This document shows positions 1 to 5,220 of a DNA stretch of 5,723 nt, piece after piece (position 1 is the stretch's first letter; every line of letters starts with the position of its first letter). The notes under the pieces were generated by a model that worked only from the letters and a program-made list of their open reading frames with translations, did not search any database and was not told where the DNA came from. The translations under genes were made by a program, and so were the position numbers. Location of the stretch: the NCBI GenBank assembly GCA_964443415.1, contig CAYUDC010000144.1, positions 1 through 5,723 of the forward strand. Reading direction: 5' to 3'. This DNA is from B1 sp964443415 (GTDB taxonomy: Bacteria; Bacteroidota; Bacteroidia; UKL13-3).

Positions 1-1680
1 CGATCCAAACTCTGTAAAGGGGTAAAGTACTTGGGCTTGAATGGCTAGGCTATCATTTGCTTTAGCCTTTTCTGATTTTGGTTCAGACCTTAAGCTATTT
101 CCTACAAAGCTTTCACCTTGTAGTTGTTCTCCCCAAATCTGACCGTTGATGCTCTGTACATTTTGGTTTGAACCGAGTTCGTTAGCCCAAAAAAGTAGCC
201 TATAAGTTTTTTGTGCTGGTTTGGCGCTGGTAAAAGTAGCAGCCCAAAAACCTGCTTTATAAGTGATGTTTACTTTTAAGGTATCACTTCCATATAGCTT
301 AGCCTCCAACGATTTGGCATCTTTTACATCGAGCGTCCAATTACCCAATTGGGGCAAGCTAAGGTTAAACAATCCTTGCAGCACTTCTTGGCCCCATGCC
401 TTTACTGCGTTTTTATTTCCAAGGGTATAATGGTCTAATACCTCAGAGCCATTCTCAAAAATTTCTTGACTGCTGATAAAGAAATTGGCTAGTTTTCCTT
501 TTTCGAGTGTGCCTGTAATAGCGCTCGCATTAAGTTGTTTAGCAGGTTCGGTGGTGAGGGCAGTAAGGGCCACCTCTTTAGGTAAACCAGCCAGAATGGC
601 TTTTCTAAGGTTGGCAAAAAACTCTTCCGAAGATTGACAACCATCCATGGTAAGGGTAAATGGAATGCCTTTAGAGTAAACCTTTAAAGCGTTAGCTGGC
701 GCCATTTCCCAATGCATTAAATCGGCAAGGTGAATGTTATTGGCGGCATAAGCATCGGTAATGTCAAATGGTTTAGGGAAGTTTAAGGGTAAAATCAAAG
801 GGAAGCCAGTGGCTTTAATATCATCCAAACGTTGATAGTCGTCTCCTCTGGTTTTGATAATATATTTCTGACCAAACTCTTTGGCAATTTTGGCAGCTCT
901 AAGGGTGGCAAGTTTATTTTCGGATTCGAAGATTACGGGCAAGTCTTTTACAGCATTAAAGGCGTCGAAGCTAAGGTTTAGCTCTTTAGACTGCATTTGA
1001 TAATACTGTGCATCATAATAGGTTTGTCTGATTAACGCCACCGCACCCATAGCAGAGCCGGGGTAATCTTGACGGCTTGAGCCTTTTTGAAAACTTTGTC
1101 CGCTGGCAGTTTGCTTTTTTAGGATGAGTTGGTGTTCTGGCCCTTTGCCCGTTAAAGCCAAAGCACCTGTTCCTCTAAAAATCCCATCGGGTAATATGCT
1201 TAGGGTCAAACCAAAACCAGCCGAAAGGTATTGCTGACTTTTCTTCTCATCATATTCAAACAAATCAACGGCATTGCGATCTAAATGTACTGCATCGTTC
1301 CAAGCGTAAGCACCTGGTTTGTTGTTTGCATATTGATTGTTGCGTTTTGCTTTCTGCTCCTTTTCGGCGTTTAAACCATAACTGCTATACAAATCTATAA
1401 ACGATGGATAAATGTACCTTCCATTAAGATTAATGACTTTGGCCTCTTTGGGAAGCGCTGCATTTCCTGCAAGGATATCAACAATTTTACCCTCTTTAAT
1501 GATAAGGGTAGCATCCTTTAAAAGCTTTTGAGGCGTGCATTGAATATTGGCATGCGTAAAGGCAATAAATTGGGCTCTTTTATCGGGAGGACCATTAAGT
1601 GGAAAGCCTTCCTGGGCAGGAAGAAAATGATAAAACAATAAAAATAGCCCAAACAATGTTATCCTTTTAGTGTAATTCAT
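1..1680 (-). CDS. Secreted amidohydrolase-superfamily protein, N-terminal 560 residues (3' end off window)
   Basis: An open frame runs without a stop from an ATG (complement of 1678-1680) to the left edge, so the C-terminus is missing. Residues 1-22 form a signal peptide: Lys/Arg near the start, a hydrophobic core (LFGLFLLFYHFL), and likely cleavage after LPA before QEG. Residues 41-96 resemble the N-terminal composite beta-sandwich and first strand of imidazolonepropionase-like amidohydrolases (DATLIIKEGKIVDI, then GRYIYPSFID). Residues 370-400 match the C-terminal end of such a barrel (ALTTEPAKQL, TGTLEKGKLANF). The HxH metal motif expected after PSFID is DLYSS, so both histidines are gone (Tyr98, Ser100); Asp346 may be the retained strand-8 Asp. 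Residues 445-525 look beta-rich and linker-like. From memory, Bacteroidota carry ~1000-residue amidohydrolases with two tandem halves, the second bearing the intact site. I infer this is the inactive first half of such a protein, exported to the periplasm or envelope. Substrate unknown. No Shine-Dalgarno sequence is visible. Confidence 0.87.
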   Translation of the reverse strand, partial: MNYTKRITLFGLFLLFYHFLPAQEGFPLNGPPDKRAQFIAFTHANIQCTPQKLLKDATLIIKEGKIVDILAGNAALPKEAKVINLNGRYIYPSFIDLYSSYGLNAEKEQKAKRNNQYANNKPGAYAWNDAVHLDRNAVDLFEYDEKKSQQYLSAGFGLTLSILPDGIFRGTGALALTGKGPEHQLILKKQTASGQSFQKGSSRQDYPGSAMGAVALIRQTYYDAQYYQMQSKELNLSFDAFNAVKDLPVIFESENKLATLRAAKIAKEFGQKYIIKTRGDDYQRLDDIKATGFPLILPLNFPKPFDITDAYAANNIHLADLMHWEMAPANALKVYSKGIPFTLTMDGCQSSEEFFANLRKAILAGLPKEVALTALTTEPAKQLNASAITGTLEKGKLANFFISSQEIFENGSEVLDHYTLGNKNAVKAWGQEVLQGLFNLSLPQLGNWTLDVKDAKSLEAKLYGSDTLKVNITYKAGFWAATFTSAKPAQKTYRLLFWANELGSNQNVQSINGQIWGEQLQGESFVGNSLRSEPKSEKAKANDSLAIQAQVLYPFTEFGS

Positions 1681-1698
1681 TAGATAATGATTTGCGGC

Positions 1699-1710
1699 AA
1701 TTTATAAATT
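1699..1710. repeat. 12-bp perfect AT-rich palindrome upstream of the amidohydrolase gene
   Basis: AATTTATAAATT reads the same on both strands and lies 19-30 bp upstream of the amidohydrolase start. It overlaps TAATTTAT on the minus strand (1704-1711), a 6-of-8 match to the Bacteroidota -7 consensus TAnnTTTG. It could be part of that gene's promoter or an operator, but AT-rich palindromes of this size arise by chance and no matching -33 element is visible. Confidence 0.25.
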
Positions 1711-1749
1711 ATTCCATTTTTTGTGGGTAATAAATTATGTAAACGGTTT

Positions 1750-1769
1750 TTTAACTTTGTTTAACTTGG
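1750..1769 (+). repeat. Tandem 10-bp direct repeat in the divergent intergenic region
   Basis: TTTAACTTTG (1750-1759) is followed immediately by TTTAACTTGG (1760-1769), differing at one base. The 10-bp period is about one helical turn. The second copy also forms a short inverted repeat with sequence downstream: AACTT (1763-1767), four bases, then AAGTT (1772-1776). The first copy contains the candidate -7 element of the rhomboid promoter, so this could be a regulator site, but it is short and low in complexity. Confidence 0.3.
1752..1759 (+). promoter_or_regulatory. Candidate Bacteroidota -7 element for the rhomboid-EEP unit
   Basis: TAACTTTG is an exact match to the Bacteroidota sigma-factor -7 consensus TAnnTTTG and would give a leader of roughly 20 nt before the ATG at 1787. 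A good -33 TTG/TTTG is missing at the usual distance; the nearest TTTG (1720-1723) is 28 bp away, which is too far. A second exact match, TAAGTTTG (1771-1778), would start transcription almost at the start codon and is less likely. The element is visible in the sequence; that it works as a promoter is inference. Confidence 0.38.
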
Positions 1770-1777
1770 CTAAGTTT

Positions 1778-1781
1778 GGAG
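1778..1781 (+). promoter_or_regulatory. Ribosome binding site GGAG deciding the rhomboid start
   Basis: GGAG sits 5 nt before the ATG at 1787. It is the best Shine-Dalgarno-like sequence near any start in this window and favours that ATG over the in-frame TTG at 1721, which lacks such a site. Confidence 0.5.
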
Positions 1782-1786
1782 CATCA

Positions 1787-2659
1787 ATGAACATTCTAGA
1801 AGAAGTAAAATATAAATTTAGTTACGGCAACGCCATCATTAGAATCATCATCATTAATGTGCTTGTATTTTTGGCATTTGCCATTGCGCATTTGGTGGAG
1901 TTTTTGTTTCAATTAAATTTCAGCTATCAGCTTACTTCATGGTTTTCTTTGCCAGCCTCGTTTGGCAGATTCCTTTACCAGCCTTGGAGTATCATCTCTT
2001 ATATGTTTTTGCATTCTGGCCCACTACACTTAGTGTTTAACATGCTATGGCTTTATTGGATTGGGCAGTTATTGCAGCAGTATTTGGGAAATAGCAAAAC
2101 CTACCAGGCCTATTTCTTAGGTGGAATTTTTGGCGGATTGGTCTATATGACGGCTTACAATGTGTTTCCAGTTTTTAGCAACCAGGTAGCTATTGGATTG
2201 GCCATTGGTGCCTCGGCGGGTGTTTTATCGGTGGTAGTAGCAACGGCAGCACTTTTGCCAAATTACAGTATTCATTTGTTTTTATTGGGCTCTATCAGGC
2301 TAAAATATATTGCACTTTTTACAGTCCTAATAGATTTAATAAGCATTCCTCAAGGAAATGCTGGCGGCCACATTGCTCACTTGGGTGGGGCTTTGTTTGG
2401 CTTAATTTTTATCCGATTAATTTACAATAAATCTAATGCCTCTCATGTGCTCGACAACATTTTTGATTTTATTGGAAACGGATTTAGAAGACAACCTAAA
2501 TTAAAAATACACCATAAAGGCAATTCCCGAACTTCAACCTCAGATAGTGGCAAACCAAGTCAGGCCGATGTTGACGCCATCCTTGATAAAATTATCAAAG
2601 GCGGCTACGAAAGCCTAAGCAAGAAGGAAAAAGAAATTCTCTTTAAAGCAGGGAAATAA
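1787..2659 (+). CDS. Rhomboid family intramembrane serine protease
   Basis: A 290-residue polytopic membrane protease that cleaves transmembrane substrates within the bilayer. About six helices are visible, near residues 18-40, 79-98, 106-128, 136-157, 161-187 and 195-213. The catalytic Ser is Ser143 in GASAG and the catalytic His is His198 in IAHLGG. The L1 loop and second helix carry the family pattern FLHSGPLHLVFNMLWLYWIG, with His76, His81 and Asn85 of the HxxxN oxyanion region. The active site therefore looks complete. After the membrane core comes a basic, Ser/Thr-rich linker (231-256) and a compact charged tail, residues 258-290 (VDAILDKI, GYESLSKKEKEIL). I know this tail from Bacteroidota rhomboids and believe it is the domain called DUF6576, though the name is from memory. 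The start was placed at the ATG with GGAG upstream; an in-frame TTG at 1721 would add 22 residues but lies upstream of the candidate promoter. The natural substrate is unknown. It is followed 1 nt later by the EEP gene, probably co-transcribed. Confidence 0.93.
   Translation: MNILEEVKYKFSYGNAIIRIIIINVLVFLAFAIAHLVEFLFQLNFSYQLTSWFSLPASFGRFLYQPWSIISYMFLHSGPLHLVFNMLWLYWIGQLLQQYLGNSKTYQAYFLGGIFGGLVYMTAYNVFPVFSNQVAIGLAIGASAGVLSVVVATAALLPNYSIHLFLLGSIRLKYIALFTVLIDLISIPQGNAGGHIAHLGGALFGLIFIRLIYNKSNASHVLDNIFDFIGNGFRRQPKLKIHHKGNSRTSTSDSGKPSQADVDAILDKIIKGGYESLSKKEKEILFKAGK
2650..2653 (+). promoter_or_regulatory. Ribosome binding site AGGG for the TTG-initiated EEP gene
   Basis: AGGG lies inside the last codons of the rhomboid gene, 7 nt before the TTG at 2661. 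No ATG or GTG exists between the upstream in-frame stop (2616-2618) and 2661. The first in-frame ATG is codon 19, within the first transmembrane helix, so TTG is the most reasonable start. Confidence 0.45.
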
Positions 2660-2660
2660 T

Positions 2661-3749
2661 TTGAAATGGTATTTAAAAATATTACTCATTGCTAACATCC
2701 TTATTTGGTTGGGCATGCTTGGCGCCTATTTTGCGCCAGTTTTTTCGCCAAGAGAATATTGGTTCTTTGCATTTCTAGGATTGGCTTTTCCATTTTTATT
2801 AGCACTCAATCTAGTGTTTAGTATTGCTTGGGCTTTTTCAAAAAAGTATAAACTTGCCATGGTTGCCTTGTCATTACTATTGCCGGGCATACCGCATATA
2901 CCAGCGTATTTGCAAATAAATCCAAAAGAGGCACCACAAGATCAAGGCACCTATTTAAACATCGTTGATTTTAATACCCACTACATGGGTGCTTACGACT
3001 TTATTGGTAAAGACAGCAATTACTTTTTCTCGCTATTTGATACCTTAAAACCAGATGTCATTTGCTTGCAAGAATTTACCAACTTGGGTGGGTTTCAGCA
3101 AAAACCCATGTTTAAAAGGTTCTCTAATGAATATAAAAGTTACGCCAACTACAATGCAGATATCCTTAGCAAGACTTACCCAACAGGGTATGGGGTATGT
3201 ATTTTTAGCAAATATCCCATCATCCATAAAGGATTTTTAGAGCGTGTAACCCAATCGAGCAACTTAAGTGTGTTTGCAGATATCTTAGTTGGAGATGATA
3301 CCATTAGGGTGATTAATACACATCTAAAATCTATTGTTTTTGATAGAAAAGATTATTGGGCCGTAGAGCAAATAGCCAAGGGAGAAGACCTGCTAGAAAC
3401 CGATGATTTGAGGCGAATTATTGCTAAACTAAAATATGCTTTTAAAGAGCGTGCAAGGCAAGCAGAATACCTTAAGTCTAAAATGAATGAGAGTAGGCAT
3501 AAACTAATTGTGTGTGGTGATTTTAACGACTCTCCCATGAGTTATTCTTATAGCACCATTCAAAAAGGCTTAAAAGATGCTTTTGTAGAATCTGGTTTTG
3601 GCATGAGCAGGACTTATATCGGAAAAATGCCTTCATTTAGGATAGATTATATCCTACACGACAAATCTTGGAAAAGCTATAATTACAAAACCAATAAACT
3701 AAATTTTAGCGACCACAAAATGATTAGCTGTACCATCAAAATACGCTAG
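2661..3749 (+). CDS. Membrane-anchored endonuclease/exonuclease/phosphatase (EEP) family protein
   Basis: A 362-residue protein with three predicted N-terminal transmembrane helices (about 5-25, 33-56 and 64-82) followed by an EEP/DNase I-like phosphoesterase domain (about 97-362). The metal- and phosphate-binding motifs are in the family order: Asn105 in DFNTH, Glu138 in CLQEF, His221 in NTHL, Asp287 and Asn289 in CGDFNDSP, Asp329 in RIDYIL, and Asp351-His352 in SDHKM. The site appears intact, so a Mg-dependent phosphodiesterase or phosphatase is expected. The EEP fold covers nucleases, sphingomyelinases and phosphoinositide phosphatases, and the substrate cannot be told from sequence. An odd number of helices would put the catalytic domain on the opposite side from the N-terminus, probably the periplasm (inference). 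Translation starts at TTG, 1 nt after the rhomboid stop, with AGGG upstream. The rhomboid-then-EEP order is one I recall from other Bacteroidota. It converges on the CvfB-family gene 17 bp away. Confidence 0.9.
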   Translation: MKWYLKILLIANILIWLGMLGAYFAPVFSPREYWFFAFLGLAFPFLLALNLVFSIAWAFSKKYKLAMVALSLLLPGIPHIPAYLQINPKEAPQDQGTYLNIVDFNTHYMGAYDFIGKDSNYFFSLFDTLKPDVICLQEFTNLGGFQQKPMFKRFSNEYKSYANYNADILSKTYPTGYGVCIFSKYPIIHKGFLERVTQSSNLSVFADILVGDDTIRVINTHLKSIVFDRKDYWAVEQIAKGEDLLETDDLRRIIAKLKYAFKERARQAEYLKSKMNESRHKLIVCGDFNDSPMSYSYSTIQKGLKDAFVESGFGMSRTYIGKMPSFRIDYILHDKSWKSYNYKTNKLNFSDHKMISCTIKIR

Positions 3750-3766
3750 CTTAAGAGGCATGAATG

Positions 3767-4600
3767 TTATTTTTTTAGCAACCTAATGCCATCCGATTCT
3801 ATGGCTATTCTTTTCTCCTTATACAGTCCACCAATCGTCATTTTAAAAGTCTTTTTGCTCATGCCAAACACCTTTACAATGTCGGCGGCATCACTTTTAT
3901 CGTGGTAGGGTAAAAACCCTTTATGGGCATGTAAAGCATCCAAAATGGTTTGAGCCTCGTCCTTTATTCTAAGGTGGCCAGGTTTACCTAACACTACATC
4001 TATCTTGTGATCTGGTTTAATTTTTTTGATAAAACCAGTAACCTTATCACCTGCATATAATTCTTTAAATACCTCGTTGTTGTGCAGAATACCAATGTGC
4101 TTTCCATTGATAATCATCTGAAAGCCAATATCTGTTTGTTTATATACAAACATTTCTACTTGCTCTTTTTCTTTCACACTAAGGTTTTCATTACTTAACT
4201 CATCCTCTAATTTCTCTTTGGCAAACACTTTACCTGTAAAAGGGTCTCTTAATACCATCACTAAACAAAGTTCGCCCTCCTCTAAATCATCTTCATGAAA
4301 ACTTCTTGGCACCAATAAATCTTTGGGTAAACCCCAATCCAAGAAAGCGCCAGCAGTGGTGAGTTCTTTCACTTTTAAAGTACATAAATCTCCTACTTTG
4401 GCTTTAGCTTTATCTAAGGTGGCGGTAAGTTCGCCTTGCATATTATGGTATAAAAACACCTCTAACACCTCTCCCACCTTTGCCTTGGGCGTTTGCTTTT
4501 GAATGGGCAGTTTAACGTCATTCGAAAGCAAATAATGTGTTTCTTCTATCCCAATTACCTTTAAGGCATAATAATCTCCAGCAAATACATCCATATTCAT
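3767..4600 (-). CDS. cvfB: CvfB-family S1-like RNA-binding protein
   Basis: A 277-residue protein matching the CvfB/YitL family, known from Firmicutes as an RNA-binding protein that affects virulence-gene expression in Staphylococcus aureus. The family architecture is visible: a first S1-like barrel (about 1-62, with GDYYALKVIGIEE at 8-20), a second (about 68-130, TTAGAFLDWGLPKDLLVP, ending FTGKVFAKEKL), a third (about 145-205, GFQMIINGKHIGILHNNEVF, GDKVTGFIKKIKPD) and a C-terminal winged helix (about 212-277, FGMSKKTFKMTIGGLYKEKRI). The length is normal for the family. It probably acts in the cytoplasm on RNA; targets in Bacteroidota are unknown to me. It is the third gene of the minus-strand operon, 14 bp after the TrpF-like gene. 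The start is the first of two ATGs (Met1 and Met3); no Shine-Dalgarno sequence helps choose, and Met3 is also possible. The gene symbol is by family resemblance only. Confidence 0.88.
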   Translation of the reverse strand: MNMDVFAGDYYALKVIGIEETHYLLSNDVKLPIQKQTPKAKVGEVLEVFLYHNMQGELTATLDKAKAKVGDLCTLKVKELTTAGAFLDWGLPKDLLVPRSFHEDDLEEGELCLVMVLRDPFTGKVFAKEKLEDELSNENLSVKEKEQVEMFVYKQTDIGFQMIINGKHIGILHNNEVFKELYAGDKVTGFIKKIKPDHKIDVVLGKPGHLRIKDEAQTILDALHAHKGFLPYHDKSDAADIVKVFGMSKKTFKMTIGGLYKEKRIAIESDGIRLLKK

Positions 4601-4614
4601 CGTAAGTAAAATAA

Positions 4615-5220
4615 CTAAGCTTCGCGGGCACCAATGGCATCCAACAAATCATTTAAATCATCAAAGTCTCTCATGCCCACCTCTTCTTCGTTACCCGCTT
4701 GTAGGTGAAATGCAAAGGGTTCTAGGGTTTTGTGTAATTGCAAAATAATCTCAGCATGGTTTCCTACATTTAAAATAACCTTGTGTTTTTGTAGGTACGG
4801 TTTGATCCAAAGCAGCGCCTCGGGCGACTGGCCTTCGGCGTTAATCTGAAATCCATCACAATAGGGCTCATAGGCCTCGAGTTCTTTGGCAACCATTTCA
4901 GGGGTCATTTGGTTCAAACCAATTACTTTAATAATAGGCTTAGAAAAGGTGCTTAATTCGTCGGGCAAAAGTTGATTATCTAATAATATGACGTCTACAC
5001 CAAGTAAATCGCTAATTTCTTCTATTTCTTGTGCCGACTGTTCTCCAAACTCACCAACTGCATGAGAGCCGCTTGTCCACTCAAGGATTTCTTTTGCCTT
5101 AATGGGCAATAAAAAGTTTGGCGAGCTAGGGTCAAAACAAAAACCCATATAATGAAAGCCAGCTGCGGCAGCAAACCTAGCATCAGAGAGATTGGTAATT
5201 GGACTTAATTTTAACTTCAT
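4615..5220 (-). CDS. TrpF-like beta/alpha-barrel protein, catalytic residues lost
   Basis: A 201-residue protein aligning end to end with phosphoribosylanthranilate isomerase (TrpF), the barrel enzyme of the third committed step of tryptophan synthesis. The N-terminus MKLKLSPITNLSDARFA follows the TrpF pattern MKVKICGITNLEDA. The next landmark is GFCFDPSSPNFLLPIKA (26-42), for the family's GFVFxPxSPRYVSPExA. The end, residues 168-198, follows the SGVE...PGxKD phosphate-loop region (QAGNEEEVGMRDF). The functional residues are replaced. The general base Cys of KICG is Ser6 and its Gly is Pro7; the substrate-binding Arg of SPR is Asn35; the general acid Asp of LLD is Asn127 in FQIN. The QLHG motif reads LLDNQ (79-83). 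I infer a pseudoenzyme or repurposed barrel rather than a working TrpF, probably cytoplasmic, with unknown ligand. No other tryptophan genes are adjacent. Its ATG overlaps the stop of the DUF2480 gene, so the two are probably translationally coupled. Confidence 0.85.
   Translation of the reverse strand: MKLKLSPITNLSDARFAAAAGFHYMGFCFDPSSPNFLLPIKAKEILEWTSGSHAVGEFGEQSAQEIEEISDLLGVDVILLDNQLLPDELSTFSKPIIKVIGLNQMTPEMVAKELEAYEPYCDGFQINAEGQSPEALLWIKPYLQKHKVILNVGNHAEIILQLHKTLEPFAFHLQAGNEEEVGMRDFDDLNDLLDAIGAREA
5217..5220 (-). other. ATGA stop/start overlap coupling DUF2480 and TrpF-like genes
   Basis: On the minus strand the bases ATGA combine the ATG of the TrpF-like gene (complement of 5218-5220) with the TGA stop of the DUF2480 gene (complement of 5217-5219). 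This 4-nt overlap is typical of translational coupling by re-initiation. The upstream bases AAAAGAAA are purine-rich but not a strong Shine-Dalgarno sequence, which fits coupling. Confidence 0.85.

Noticed and set aside
1721..1786. 22-residue N-terminal extension of the rhomboid from a TTG at 1721
   Set aside because: It lacks a ribosome site, lies upstream of the candidate -7 element, and the ATG at 1787 has GGAG at good spacing and gives a normal cytoplasmic N-terminus before the first helix.
3045..3240. Short open frames on both strands inside the EEP gene
   Set aside because: They lie wholly within a well-supported CDS, have no recognisable motifs and no plausible ribosome sites.
3353..3538. 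61-residue minus-strand open frame inside the EEP gene
   Set aside because: Antisense shadow of the EEP coding sequence with no domain signal.
3745..3776. Intrinsic bidirectional terminator in the convergent gap
   Set aside because: GCTAGC and CTTAAG are only 6-bp palindromes, and no stable stem directly precedes the T-run.
4615..5220. Annotation as a functional trpF (tryptophan biosynthesis)
   Set aside because: The fold matches but the catalytic Cys and Asp and the substrate Arg positions are Ser, Asn and Asn, and no trp genes are adjacent.
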